A DNA stretch of 64,000 bases from NCBI RefSeq assembly GCF_052072235.1, contig NZ_CM125436.1, forward strand, positions 986,001 to 1,050,000, read 5' to 3'. This document shows positions 7,660 to 17,062 of the stretch, in pieces. The first letter of the stretch is position 1, and every line of letters starts with the position of its first letter. The position numbers and the translations under genes are program-made. The notes under the pieces were generated by a model, which did not search any database, was not told where the DNA came from, and worked only from the letters and a program-made list of their open reading frames with translations. This DNA is from Brevibacillus_D fluminis_A. GTDB taxonomy: Bacteria; Bacillota; Bacilli; Brevibacillales; Brevibacillaceae.

Positions 7660-9189
7660 CTAGGTTCCCCTCCTTAGAGTAGCTATGATTTGACGGTCAC
7701 GTTCACCGTCAGAAAAACCTCCCCGGCTATTTGTCATTTGCAATAAATAATGCAGTGCTTCCAGGTGATCCCCGGTAATCCGATCAAAAGCCGATGTCAG
7801 CGTGTCATCCATTTGATGATCTTCGCGGACGCGGTTTGGATGAATGACATCGACACCATGCACAGCTTTTATCGTAAAACCGGCTAACTGGGCATGTGCT
7901 TGCGCCAAAGGAGGAATCATCAGTTTGTCAAACCCGATCGTATCGATGACTCTGCGGTGCATCGCATGCGGCACCGCCGTCAGCGAATTATTCAACAGGT
8001 CGGGTCGTTTGAGTGAAAGGTTCAAAAAATATTTCAGCGAGCTGATGGCATCAAGCGGATGAAAGGCATCGAGCAAATGCTGCAGGTCATTCAGGGCGAC
8101 ATCCACGCCGTTCTCGACAGCTTCAATGAAAGGGACAAGCTCTTTCGGGGGAAGGACAAAATCACCATCAACAAACAAACAGATGTCCCCGGTGCTGTAG
8201 GCTGCCCCAATCGCCCGTCCGACATTGTGGCCGAGCGGGGACGCGAATGGCAATACGATCGCGCCTGCATGGATCGCACGCTGGATCGTTTCGCCGTCGG
8301 CACCGTTGGCAACGACGATGATCTCGTCGATTCCAGCCAGTTGCAGTGACTCGATGACCCCGGCGATCGTTTCCTTTTCTTCCATGACCGGAATGACGGC
8401 GCTTCTTTTTGCTTTTTGCCGCTGCGTTTTATTTGGTGGCTGGTAATGCTGCAAAAACAGGCGGTTTCGCGTTTTGTCGGCATAGCCGCCGCGCGGCCCT
8501 TTTTGGCTGATGACGCGTTGGATGCCAAGCAGATGGTCACCCATGATGCGGTCGGTGGTTACCGGAAAAGGGGAGCCTGGCCTTTTTTGCATGTGTATGG
8601 GACGAACGCGATTGCGTGTGATCACATCCACGGATGCGGGCGCAGTCCATGACAGTTTCTTTTCCGAAATCAATGCTTGCGCCAGTACAGGATCGGCGAG
8701 ATTCCACCAGCCGATCGCTTCCACCGCGCTCTTGCTCATTGCATGAGGGATGGCGAGAAGAGAATTGACGGAAATCAGCCGCTTGGTGATCCAATTGAAC
8801 GCAACCTTTGCCACCGTCGTGGTATGAGGGCGTATGGGCAAATGGGCCGACCAGTTCAAATCGTTCAGCGCGACGTGCATGCCGCGTTCAATGGCTTCCA
8901 CAAAAGGCAGAAGCTGATCGTGCGGGATCGGGATATCCCCGTCCAAAAACAGCAAACCGTTATGTTTGGCGTGGAAGGCACCGATCGCTCTGCCGACATC
9001 GTTCCCCAAGCTTTGCGGAAAAAGAATCGTAATGCACCCCAGCGAATCGAGCAGCGTTTTTGTCTCGTCTGTCGAGCCGTTCAAAACAACGATGATTTCC
9101 GCTGGCTCCAATTTCTTCGCTTCCAAGATAACCTGCTGAATCGTCTCTGCCTCATTCTGAGCGGGAATAATAACAGAAAGGTCTCTCAT
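7660..9189 (-). CDS. double-headed family 2 glycosyltransferase, paralogue of the 3844-5427 gene
   Basis: A 509-residue protein with two GT2-like units in tandem. Unit 1 starts LSVIIPAQNE and carries LGNDVGRAIGA, FLDGDIP, IPHAMSK and ITRNRVRP..IMGDHL..RGGYADKTR. Unit 2 carries SAVIPVMEE, LGHNVGRAIGA, FVDGDFV, VPHAMHR and IHPNRVRE..ITGDHL..RGGFSDGER. The start at 9189 overlaps the stop of the preceding small gene by one base (TAATG). The nucleotide-sugar dehydrogenase starts immediately after its stop. Unit 2 has VMEEKET where the others have xNE, so its donor site may differ. The four units in the two genes clearly share ancestry; substrates are unknown. Confidence 0.88.
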   Translation of the reverse strand: MRDLSVIIPAQNEAETIQQVILEAKKLEPAEIIVVLNGSTDETKTLLDSLGCITILFPQSLGNDVGRAIGAFHAKHNGLLFLDGDIPIPHDQLLPFVEAIERGMHVALNDLNWSAHLPIRPHTTTVAKVAFNWITKRLISVNSLLAIPHAMSKSAVEAIGWWNLADPVLAQALISEKKLSWTAPASVDVITRNRVRPIHMQKRPGSPFPVTTDRIMGDHLLGIQRVISQKGPRGGYADKTRNRLFLQHYQPPNKTQRQKAKRSAVIPVMEEKETIAGVIESLQLAGIDEIIVVANGADGETIQRAIHAGAIVLPFASPLGHNVGRAIGAAYSTGDICLFVDGDFVLPPKELVPFIEAVENGVDVALNDLQHLLDAFHPLDAISSLKYFLNLSLKRPDLLNNSLTAVPHAMHRRVIDTIGFDKLMIPPLAQAHAQLAGFTIKAVHGVDVIHPNRVREDHQMDDTLTSAFDRITGDHLEALHYLLQMTNSRGGFSDGERDRQIIATLRRGT

Positions 9190-9386
9190 TAGAACGAGAA
9201 AACCCGGACGTGGCTGATGGAACCGACCGCAATGGATTGTTGCTCGGGCGGACCATACTGTGGCGCTGTCGTAATCACAATGCTCCCGCTCGACACTTGT
9301 GTGAGGATACCCGCGTAAACCGCGGAACCAGCGACAATTTGAACTTGTCTGCCAATTATCTGGCGTAATGCTTGTAAAAACGTCAT
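9189..9386 (-). CDS. small beta-barrel-like protein (DUF2642-like)
   Basis: A 65-residue protein. The pattern GRQVQIVAGSAVYAGILTQV followed by GSIVITTA resembles the small barrels of the DUF2642/LSm-like kind seen in Bacillus spore-associated proteins. The C-terminal half of the next gene upstream has the same pattern (GQEVEITTTGGTVTGTLTEV..DYVVVEE). The ATG at 9386 has GGGGAGTG six bases upstream; an earlier GTG at 9395 is too close to it. Its stop overlaps the start of the glycosyltransferase gene. It may be the acceptor or anchor for the glycan made by the operon, which is inference only. Confidence 0.72.
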   Translation of the reverse strand: MTFLQALRQIIGRQVQIVAGSAVYAGILTQVSSGSIVITTAPQYGPPEQQSIAVGSISHVRVFSF

Positions 9387-9412
9387 GTATATCACTCCCC
9401 ATATTGTTGATT

Positions 9413-9952
9413 TTAGGCGGCACCAATGGAGATGGCGCCGCTGAATGGCACGATCACCTGTGAGTTCGGCGATTCCTCGACCACGACGTAATCCACGTTG
9501 ACTTCCGTCAATGTGCCGGTCACCGTTCCTCCAGTCGTGGTGATTTCAACCTCTTGTCCGAGATATTCTCTGGCGATTTGACCGAATCCGGCGCCAGGCG
9601 AAAGGATACCGGTCAAATATTCCGCGAATTGGGGAGAATACAAGACACTCTCCAATTCGGTTCTTACAATTTGCGGTACGGTCTGGTTGATCGCTTGCTG
9701 GACTGCGCTGCGAACCTCGGCTGCGATGACTGGCAGCAACTCCTTCTGCGACTCAAAGATTTCTTCGCGAACGGCGCGAACCAACGTTTTGCGCAGGCGA
9801 TATTCGAGTTCCTCAAATCCTTCACGAATCTCTCTTTTTACCACTCTTTCGATGCATTTGCATTTGTGCCCCTTCAATCGATTATGGGCAGCACCTTTCG
9901 ACTTGCCTCCTGAAAAAGACAGCCGAGCTTTGCCAGATAAGCAAAATTTCAT
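9413..9952 (-). CDS. coiled-coil plus small-barrel protein, first gene of the polysaccharide operon
   Basis: A 179-residue protein. After a basic, Cys-containing N-terminus, residues about 35-125 are rich in charged and helical residues (IERVVKREIREGFEELEYRL..). The last 60 residues form a DUF2642-like barrel (GQEVEITTTGGTVTG..). No signal peptide or membrane segment is seen. AAGGATGGGAG lies just upstream of the ATG. It leads the operon 9952 to 3844 and shares its barrel with the next small protein. A structural or spore-surface role under glycosylation is possible. The family is only partly recognised. Confidence 0.75.
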   Translation of the reverse strand: MKFCLSGKARLSFSGGKSKGAAHNRLKGHKCKCIERVVKREIREGFEELEYRLRKTLVRAVREEIFESQKELLPVIAAEVRSAVQQAINQTVPQIVRTELESVLYSPQFAEYLTGILSPGAGFGQIAREYLGQEVEITTTGGTVTGTLTEVNVDYVVVEESPNSQVIVPFSGAISIGAA

Positions 9953-10219
9953 ACGGCAACTCCCATCCTTTCCTATTAATTTTGTTTCATAACCGTAATC
10001 AATTTATTGAACGAAGCATCATTTTGTCAGGGACAGACATGGAAAGTGGCAAAAAATAGACGAAAACTGCTAGGAAAACCATCCATTTTCATAGTTTTAT
10101 TTCATGGGACACGCCCCCGTGTTGCCAGCAAAAAATAATCGCGCGACGTCGACATAGGATTGCGTGGATTGCCAAACGATAGTAAGGGAAGAATCACAGG
10201 CGGAATGGGAGAGATGGAA

Positions 10220-11140
10220 ATGGGAGTGGGGGTAGCGGATCGTCATGAGCTTCAGGTGGAAGGGAAAACGGTGCTGATTACGCATCCGGAAAAAGAGCTG
10301 TGGGCCAAAAAAGGCATCCGCAAAATTGACTATTTGCACTACCTCAGCATGATCGCGCCGCATATGCTGCCTTTTTTGGCGGAGCGTGCGCTGACGGTGA
10401 TCCGCTTTCCGGATGGAGTCGGAGGCAAAAAATCGTTTTACCAAAAAAATGTGCCACAGCAAGCGCCGGAATTTGTCCGCACCACACTGCATGACGGAAA
10501 TGAGCATGTGGTGTGCGGCGATCTGCCGACGCTTCTGTGGCTGGGAAATCAGGCTGCGGTAGAATTTCATATTCCGTTTAATCGGATTGACGAGCAAGGG
10601 CCGGCCGAAATCGTCTTCGATCTCGACCCGCCCTCGCGCGACGAATTCGTGATGGCAGTGGAAGCCGCACTGATTCTCAAGGAGATGTTTGATCGGCTCG
10701 GGCTCAAAAGCTTCGTCAAAACATCGGGAAACAAAGGCTTGCAGCTCTATATCCCGCTTGCGGCTGGCACGTTCAGCTATGAGGATACGCGCCGCTTCAC
10801 GCAGTTTTTCGCCAATTATTTGGTGGCGAGGGAGCCGGACTGGTTTACAATCGAGCGTTTCAAAGCGAGCAGGGGCAATCGGCTGTATGTCGATTACGTC
10901 CAGCATGCGCGCGGAAAAACGGTCGTCTCCCCCTACTCGCTGCGGGGCAATGAAGAAGCGCTCGTCGCAGCGCCGCTGTTTTGGCATGAGGTCACCCGTT
11001 CGCTGCGCCCCACGCAATTTCCACTGGAGACGATCAAGGAGCGGTTGGCAACGGTTGGCTGTCCGTTTGCCGGTTTTATGGACGCCAAGCAGAAGCAGCC
11101 TTTGGAACCGGTCATGAATTGGATTGCGGCGCAGGGCTAA
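10220..11140 (+). CDS. LigD-type DNA polymerase/primase (NHEJ polymerase domain), stand-alone
   Basis: About 306 residues, the archaeo-eukaryotic-primase polymerase that fills gaps during Ku/LigD end joining. The N-terminal LITHPEKELW..KIDYLHYL and GGKKSFYQKN are typical. FDLDPP carries the metal-binding aspartates, and KTSGNKGLQLYIPL is the conserved Ser/Gly loop. C-terminal DYVQHARGKTVVSPYSLR also fits. The ATG at 10220 has GGGAGAG six bases upstream; earlier in-frame ATGs at 10205 and 10214 lack good spacing. The partner ligase domain is a separate gene at 2752-3720, so the usual fusion is split here. Confidence 0.92.
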   Translation: MGVGVADRHELQVEGKTVLITHPEKELWAKKGIRKIDYLHYLSMIAPHMLPFLAERALTVIRFPDGVGGKKSFYQKNVPQQAPEFVRTTLHDGNEHVVCGDLPTLLWLGNQAAVEFHIPFNRIDEQGPAEIVFDLDPPSRDEFVMAVEAALILKEMFDRLGLKSFVKTSGNKGLQLYIPLAAGTFSYEDTRRFTQFFANYLVAREPDWFTIERFKASRGNRLYVDYVQHARGKTVVSPYSLRGNEEALVAAPLFWHEVTRSLRPTQFPLETIKERLATVGCPFAGFMDAKQKQPLEPVMNWIAAQG

Positions 11141-11181
11141 ACCGGGTGTGCAAGGGATAGCGCGATTTCAGAAAAGCGGAG

Positions 11182-11817
11182 TCAGGTTTCGGCGCGGAAC
11201 GTTTTCCCGACCCGCTCGCCCAATCCGAAATAATGGCGGAAGTTATAGATCAGCGGGCTCCATTTCAGCGGATCGACATAGCGGTCGCTGACTTGTGCGC
11301 CTTGCTCCAGCATGATTTGGTCATGGGCAAACACGTGAAGCGCGGTCGTTTCCACGATGGCAAAGCCGTCTTCACGCAGATTGATTTGCTCGACGCGCGC
11401 TTCGATTTGCAGCGGGCATTCGCGAATGCGCTCGACTTGTACGGCGGTGGCAGCTTGCGGCGTGAAGCCGGCTGCAGCGAATTTATCAGGCTCATGGCGA
11501 AACCCCATCGCAGCTTTTTGCGCAGGAACCGGGAACCGGCCCGTTGTCGGAGCGAGCCGTTCGACTTGCTCCCATTGCGTCGGAGCAGGCACGTTGATGA
11601 CGCATTCCGGGTGGCGCTGCATATTTTCCAGCGCCTGGCCGCTGGTCGAAACGCCAAGCACGATCATTTTGCCCAATGCCCAGGAGGAGGAAAGCGGCGT
11701 TAGATTGGTGGTGCCATCCGCATTTCTCGTCGACAGCAGAATGACAGGCGTGCCGTAATACAAGATGCTCGGAAAAATCTCGCGGATGACCGTTGGTTCG
11801 GATTGAAGTTGTTTCAT
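11182..11817 (-). CDS. flavin reductase-like domain protein
   Basis: A 211-residue protein of the FMN-binding split-barrel, flavin reductase-like family. TPVILLSTRNADGTTNLTPLSS at residues 21-42 and IVLGVSTSGQALENMQRHPECVINVP are the typical FMN-binding strands. The C-terminus (LKWSPLIYNFRHYFGLG) resembles proteins that bind FMN or reduce it with NAD(P)H. The ATG at 11817 follows AGGAGGTCTTCCCT; the frame stays open upstream without a ribosome site. It is a single gene, convergent with the LigD polymerase. The physiological substrate is unknown. Confidence 0.85.
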   Translation of the reverse strand: MKQLQSEPTVIREIFPSILYYGTPVILLSTRNADGTTNLTPLSSSWALGKMIVLGVSTSGQALENMQRHPECVINVPAPTQWEQVERLAPTTGRFPVPAQKAAMGFRHEPDKFAAAGFTPQAATAVQVERIRECPLQIEARVEQINLREDGFAIVETTALHVFAHDQIMLEQGAQVSDRYVDPLKWSPLIYNFRHYFGLGERVGKTFRAET

Positions 11818-12207
11818 AGGGAAGACCTCCTTTTTTGGTTGCCATAAGTGTACATCGCCAACGATTCGGTTTGGATCGAACTGTAAATGAACAGCGCCGT
11901 TCCCCGCTTGGTACTGCTCGCAGCCGAAGGGTCGCAAGCGTGCAGTGTGCGAAAGGTAAGGTATGGATGGATGCGATCAAATGGAAGTATAATGGAAGAG
12001 CACGCGAAGCACGTCCAAAAGCGATTGTTTCCTGGTTTGCAGCAGCTTGGGCAGAAAGCGGCCGTTTACATGCCGAAGGGCTCGCCTGCCATCCGTTTGG
12101 CGAACATTCAGGCAACGGGCGCAGAGGCGGACCCGATCCATTGGTATGAAATGGCCTGTATCCGAGCAGAACGGGAAACAGTCAGTAAAGAGAGGGAGAA
12201 CGCATAC

Positions 12208-13089
12208 ATGAGCATACAGGAGAAAACAGTCATCGGTTTTATCGGAATTGGCGTGATGGGAAAAAGCATGGCGTCGCATCTGCTGAAGGCAGGCTATTCC
12301 GTGCTGGTTTATACGCGCACGCGGCAAAAGGCAGACGAGCTATTGGCAGCGGGAGCAATCTGGAAGGAAACAGTGGCAGAGCTTGCGCAGGAAGCGAACG
12401 TGGTCATTACGATGGTGGGCTATCCGTCGGATGTCGAGGAAGTTTATTTGGGTGAGGGAGGCATTATCGCCCATGCCAAACCAGGCAGCCACTTCATTGA
12501 CATGACGACATCGTCACCGTTGCTGGCTCAAAAAATTTACGCGCAGGCGAAAGCGCACGGCATGCATGCGCTCGATGCGCCGGTATCGGGCGGGGACGTA
12601 GGCGCGCGTGAGGCACGGCTCACGATCATGGTCGGCGGCGACGAGGAAGCGTTTGAAGCGGTGAAGCCGATCCTTGCCGTCATGGGAACCAACATTGTGC
12701 TGCAAGGCGCGGCGGGCGCGGGGCAGCATACGAAAATGTGCAACCAGATCGCCATCGCCACCAATATGATCGGCGTATGCGAAGCGATTTTGTACGCGCA
12801 AAAAGCCGGCCTCGATCCTGAGCGCGTGCTGACGAGCATTGAAGCGGGAGCGGCAGGCAGCTGGTCGTTGTCCAATCTGGGCCGCCGGATGATCGCAGGC
12901 AATTTTGAACCGGGCTTTTATGTGAAGCATTTTATCAAGGACATGACGATTGCGCTGGAAGCCGCGCAAGAAATGGGTCTGATGACACCGGGGCTCGCAC
13001 TGTCCAAGCAGCTCTATGACGAGCTGGCGGCGCAGGGCGGAGAAAACAAAGGGACACAGGCGCTGATCACGCTTTTGGCAAGCAAGTAA
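12208..13089 (+). CDS. NAD(P)-dependent 3-hydroxyisobutyrate / tartronate-semialdehyde-type dehydrogenase
   Basis: A 293-residue beta-hydroxyacid dehydrogenase. The N-terminal GFIGIGVMGKSMASHL is the dinucleotide-binding motif, DAPVSGGDVGARE the substrate-binding loop, and Lys176 (GAGQHTKMCNQ) the catalytic lysine. Length and motif order match the MmsB/GarR/YkwC group. AGAGGGAGAA precedes the ATG at 12208. The frame is open upstream without stops to 11887, including an ATG at 11992, which would add a 72-residue segment with no family resemblance. I prefer 12208. The next gene (hydrolase) starts 28 bases later, so the two may be co-transcribed. Confidence 0.9.
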   Translation: MSIQEKTVIGFIGIGVMGKSMASHLLKAGYSVLVYTRTRQKADELLAAGAIWKETVAELAQEANVVITMVGYPSDVEEVYLGEGGIIAHAKPGSHFIDMTTSSPLLAQKIYAQAKAHGMHALDAPVSGGDVGAREARLTIMVGGDEEAFEAVKPILAVMGTNIVLQGAAGAGQHTKMCNQIAIATNMIGVCEAILYAQKAGLDPERVLTSIEAGAAGSWSLSNLGRRMIAGNFEPGFYVKHFIKDMTIALEAAQEMGLMTPGLALSKQLYDELAAQGGENKGTQALITLLASK

Positions 13090-13117
13090 AAACAGAGCTT
13101 GAGCAGGAGGGGAAACC

Positions 13118-14086
13118 ATGGGACAGCCTTATGATTTGCCGTTGGAACAGCTCCGCGTCTATCGGCCGGAGCCGACGCGCCGCGATGATTTTGCCGCATT
13201 TTGGGATGAAAGCAAGCGGATACTGGCGGAAACGCCGATCAATGCCGAGTTGAAGCCGCTCGATTACCCTGCAGATGGCGTCAAGCTCTATGAACTCAGT
13301 TTCGCAGGCTTTGGCGGAGCGCGCATCTGCGGCTATTATGCCGTTCCTGATACGGCTGGACCGCATCCCGCGCTGGTCATGTATCACGGCTACAACTGGA
13401 GCCACGATGGGCAGATTCACGACGTGGTCAATTGGGCGCTGCACGGTTATGCCACCTACGGCATGCTTGTGCGCGGTCAACAGCTCAGCGAGGACAACAG
13501 CATCGCGCCGCATGGCAATACGACAGGCTGGATGACCAAAGGGATTCTGTCAAAAGAAACGTACTACTATCGCGGCGTTTACATGGATGCGATCCGCGCG
13601 CTCGACGTGGTGGCAGCACGCGAGGAAGTGGATTCTACCCGCATTGGCGTGATCGGCGGCAGCCAAGGCGGTGCGTTAACCCTTGCTGCAGCGGCGCTGT
13701 CCGACATCCCGCACGTTGCGGTAGCCGACTATCCATACCTCAGCGATTTCCGCCGAGCGATCGACATTACGCCAACCGGGCCGTACCTGGAGATCAATGA
13801 GTATTTCCGCCGCAATACGGCTCCGGAGGTCGAGGAAAAAGCGATGGAGACGCTCAGCTATTTCGACCTGATCAACCATGTGCCAGCGATCACCTGCCCC
13901 GTGCTTATTTCCATCGGGCTCATCGATGACATCACGCCGCCGTCGACCGTCTTTGCGGCGTATAACCACTTGCAAACGGAAGAAAAAGAAATCAAAGTAT
14001 ATCGTTATTTCGGGCATGAGACCATCCCGGCATTCCATCTGGAAAAGCTGAAGTATTTGCGGAAGCATTTGAAAGGGAAGGAATAA
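13118..14086 (+). CDS. acetyl xylan esterase / cephalosporin-C deacetylase family hydrolase
   Basis: A 322-residue alpha/beta hydrolase of the AXE1 family, which removes acetyl groups from sugars or antibiotics in the cytoplasm. The N-terminus MGQPYDLPLEQLRVY and DDFAAFWDE are characteristic. The nucleophile elbow is GGSQGGALTLA. The acid follows in IGLIDDITPPSTVFAAYN, and the catalytic His is in YFGHETIPAFH. AGGAGGGGAAACC lies upstream of the ATG. It follows the hydroxyacid dehydrogenase closely and ends at a clear terminator. The natural acetyl ester is not known. Confidence 0.92.
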   Translation: MGQPYDLPLEQLRVYRPEPTRRDDFAAFWDESKRILAETPINAELKPLDYPADGVKLYELSFAGFGGARICGYYAVPDTAGPHPALVMYHGYNWSHDGQIHDVVNWALHGYATYGMLVRGQQLSEDNSIAPHGNTTGWMTKGILSKETYYYRGVYMDAIRALDVVAAREEVDSTRIGVIGGSQGGALTLAAAALSDIPHVAVADYPYLSDFRRAIDITPTGPYLEINEYFRRNTAPEVEEKAMETLSYFDLINHVPAITCPVLISIGLIDDITPPSTVFAAYNHLQTEEKEIKVYRYFGHETIPAFHLEKLKYLRKHLKGKE

Positions 14087-14099
14087 CTAACGAATAGGG

Positions 14100-14133
14100 C
14101 CCACAAGCTGCTTTTGGCTGGCTTGTGGGGTTT
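14100..14133 (+). terminator. rho-independent terminator after the AXE1-family gene
   Basis: CCCACAAGC (14100-14108) and GCTTGTGGG (14121-14129) form a perfect nine-pair stem with a 12-base loop, followed by GTTTTGTTGTTT. Confidence 0.85.
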
Positions 14134-14213
14134 TGTTGTTTGCAAGATTGTTTGCACGACCCGCTGTCTTTTTCTATTCTCTTTGTAATGGTAAACTGAA
14201 AGGAGAGAAGAAG

Positions 14214-14662
14214 ATGAATCGGGGAGCTGATGATGTGGCCAGCTGACGAACGATTTGGAAATTCACTTTCTCGAATTACCTAAGCTGCGGCAAAATGATG
14301 TGACTATGGGCGATCTGTTGGTCAATTGGTTGCTTTTTGTAGGAGCGAAGGATGAAAGGACGGTGGAGGAGTTGGCCAAGCATGAACCTGCGATTCGCAA
14401 AGCAAAGACGGTGCTGGAGTTTTTGAACCAGAACGACGAGGCACGCAAGCTGTATGAGATGTGTGTCAAAGCCTTACGGGACGAGGCGAGCATGATGGAA
14501 GGGGCTAAGGAAGAGGGGAAGATGTCTGGAAAGCTGGAAGTAGCAATGAACATGATCGCCACAGGCATGAGCGTAGAACTGATTGCAAAACTCACAGGCT
14601 TCCCCGCAGCAGAAATCGAGCAGCTAATGCGAGCAACAGACCGGAACAGCCAGGAACGATAG
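14214..14662 (+). pseudogene. Rpn-family recombination-promoting nuclease, N-terminally deleted remnant
   Basis: The frame from 14234 to 14662 reads LTNDLEIHFLELPKLRQN and then a helical, Glu-rich tail ending in MNMIATGMSVELIAKLTGFPAAEIEQLM. This matches the C-terminal third of Rpn/PD-(D/E)XK transposase-like proteins. The catalytic N-terminal domain is missing. A start codon with AGGAGAGAAG remains at 14214, but it runs only ten codons to a TGA at 14242. The remnant therefore looks like an internal deletion that joined the original start region to the C-terminus out of frame. Translation from TTG 14255 is possible but would give no nuclease. Confidence 0.78.
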
Positions 14663-14863
14663 AGTTTTGAAAAGCATGAGCAGATAAATAGGAAAGTGCT
14701 CGGGCCAAACAGCCGGGTGCTTTTTCGTGTTTATGACAATACCGGCAATGTAAGCTGTCGATCAATCCGTGTTTATCATTTCCAATTTGCGGGTACTCGA
14801 TATATGACAGCTAGAACGGAGTCAAACGATTCCTATGAAACTACGAAAAGAGGTGACGGAAGA

Positions 14864-16906
14864 ATGAAAAGCATCAAAAGCGTCCTTGTTTTGCTTTTAG
14901 CCCTTATCACGATCATTATTTTTGTTGCCCAATCCGCTTTCAGCTTCACGCAAATGAAACGCATCGTGCTTGACGAGGAGCAGAGCAAATTGCGGCTGCA
15001 GGTGGAGAAGGAAGCGGCCCGGTTTTACGGAACGTTGGACCGCATCGGGAAATTGACGGAAACGTTGACGTATCCGATCGCGTTTGCAGCGCCGGGTGAT
15101 ATCGTCAAGATGGAAGGGGCCGTCACTGGAATTGTCGGATCGGATTCGCTGATCGTGGGCGGCGGCTTCTGGATGGAGCCGAATGCGCTTGACCCGACAA
15201 AACGGCTGCTTGCCCGTTATGCCTTCAACAACAACGGTGACATCAAGATCGACCCTCAATACAGCAATGGCACGTACAATTATCTCGACCAGGATTGGTA
15301 CAAGGCAGGACTCGTAGACAAGAAATATGTCTGGACGGAGCCTTATGTCGACGCTGTCTCCAAGGTGCCGATGACCACAGCGGTCAGCGCGATTCGCCAA
15401 AACGGAAAAATCATCGGCGTAACCACGATGGATGTGGCCTTGTCGGACTTGAGCAAACGGATCCAGGAGATGAAAGTGGGCCAGACGGGCTACGGATTTA
15501 TCGTGTCGGCGTCCGGGACGTACGTTTCGCATCGAGATAACGCCAAAAACATGGCGGCCAAAATTACCGACCCGTCAGAAGAAGGGCTCAATCAGCTCGG
15601 CAAGACCATTCTCGAGGCGAAAGAGCCGGGGATGTCTACTGCCACGATTGGCGGAAACGAAAATTTGGTTACCTACTCGCCAATCGGAGATACAGGATTG
15701 ACGCTGGTCACCGTTTTGCCGACAGCGGAAATGATGGGTCCGATCGATCGCCTGTTTTCAACGAGTCTGATCATTTTCGCGGTCAGCATTGTTGTTTTTC
15801 TCATCGTGCTCTACTGGTTCATCAACCGGCAAGTGGCCAAGCCATTGCTGCAGTTGAAACAAGGCATTGACAAGCTGGTAGAGGAGCGGGATTTGACTAA
15901 ACAGATTGCCATTCACCGAAAAGACGAGATCGGTAGCGTGGCATCCGCCCTCAATCGTTTTATTGCAGAATTGCTCGGGATCATCCGCACGATTAACGCG
16001 GGCGCGCTGCATGTCGATGACGTGTCCCGGCAGTCGTCCGAGAAAGCAAGCGAAGCGAAAGCGGCATTCAACCAGGTGGCCGCTTCATTCCAGGATGTCG
16101 CCAGCGGAATGGACAACCAGCAGCATTCGGCGGAAGAAAGCGCGCGGGCGATGGAAGAAATGGCGATCGGAATCCAGCGGGTGGCCGAAGCTTCCTCGAC
16201 GTTGGCGGAGTCCTCTACCGAGATGGCGGAATACACGGCGGCGGGGAATGGGTCCATCCAAAAGATGATGGCACAAATGAATGCGATCCATCATTCCGTC
16301 AGCCATTCGACGCAGATCGTGAATTCACTGTACAGCCGCTCCCAAGAAATTTCGCACATCGCGGAAGTGATTGCCAGCATCGCATCGCAAACCAATCTTC
16401 TCGCCCTCAATGCGGCGATTGAAGCGGCCCGGGCCGGCGAGCAAGGAAGAGGGTTTGCCGTCGTCGCAGACGAGGTGAGGAAGCTCGCGGAGCAGTCCAA
16501 TGCGCAAGCAAGCCAGATCGCGCGGCTGATTGCGGAAATCCAGACAGAAACAGCATCGGCCGTAAGCGCGATGGATGAAGGGTCGCGAGAGGTACATACC
16601 GGCATCAGCGTTGCGCAAGACACCGGTGAAACGTTCCGAAGAATCGAGGCGTCAACGCGATTTGTGGCTGATCAGATTCAGGAGATCACCGCGGTTGCGG
16701 AAGAGATGTCGGCCGCGACCGAGCAGGTGACGGCCTCGATTGTCGAGCTTTCGACGATTTCCAAAGCGTCCGCTTCCAGCGCCTCGAACGCCGCAGCCTC
16801 CGCAGGCAAGCAGCTGGACTCCATGCGCGAACTCTCCCATTCGGCCACAGGCTTGAGTGACTTGGCCAAAGAGCTGCGAGAAACCGTCAGCAAATTTCGC
16901 GTGTGA
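14864..16906 (+). CDS. methyl-accepting chemotaxis protein with dCache sensor domain
   Basis: A 680-residue chemoreceptor. TM1 is at about residues 5-28, and an extracellular dCache_1-type sensor spans about 35-285 ([54 protein letters not shown]). TM2 is at about 293-315, HAMP at about 316-370, and then a long signalling coiled coil. The hairpin tip [38 protein letters not shown] binds CheA/CheW. The ATG at 14864 follows AGGTGACGGAAGA; upstream open frame lacks a ribosome site. The dCache pattern YVDAxxxxxxTTAVSAI suggests a small ligand such as an amino acid, but the ligand is not certain. It stands alone, with no che genes nearby. Confidence 0.95.
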   Translation: MKSIKSVLVLLLALITIIIFVAQSAFSFTQMKRIVLDEEQSKLRLQVEKEAARFYGTLDRIGKLTETLTYPIAFAAPGDIVKMEGAVTGIVGSDSLIVGGGFWMEPNALDPTKRLLARYAFNNNGDIKIDPQYSNGTYNYLDQDWYKAGLVDKKYVWTEPYVDAVSKVPMTTAVSAIRQNGKIIGVTTMDVALSDLSKRIQEMKVGQTGYGFIVSASGTYVSHRDNAKNMAAKITDPSEEGLNQLGKTILEAKEPGMSTATIGGNENLVTYSPIGDTGLTLVTVLPTAEMMGPIDRLFSTSLIIFAVSIVVFLIVLYWFINRQVAKPLLQLKQGIDKLVEERDLTKQIAIHRKDEIGSVASALNRFIAELLGIIRTINAGALHVDDVSRQSSEKASEAKAAFNQVAASFQDVASGMDNQQHSAEESARAMEEMAIGIQRVAEASSTLAESSTEMAEYTAAGNGSIQKMMAQMNAIHHSVSHSTQIVNSLYSRSQEISHIAEVIASIASQTNLLALNAAIEAARAGEQGRGFAVVADEVRKLAEQSNAQASQIARLIAEIQTETASAVSAMDEGSREVHTGISVAQDTGETFRRIEASTRFVADQIQEITAVAEEMSAATEQVTASIVELSTISKASASSASNAAASAGKQLDSMRELSHSATGLSDLAKELRETVSKFRV

Positions 16907-17018
16907 ACGAGTGGAAAAGGCATGAGGGCTACTGCAGCAAAAGGAGAAAACCCATAACAAGGGACATACATGTCTGAAAGCAAGATAGTGTTCACCCTTA
17001 TAGAAATTGCAAAGAGAG

Positions 17019-17062
17019 CAGCAGTAGACCGGATTTCGCGTCCGAATCTACCGCTGTTTTTT
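17019..17062 (+). terminator. hairpin terminator after the chemoreceptor gene
   Basis: CAGCAGTAGA (17019-17028) pairs with TCTACCGCTG (17047-17056) with one mismatch; CCGG/CCG pairs inside extend the stem. TTTTTT follows. Confidence 0.7.
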
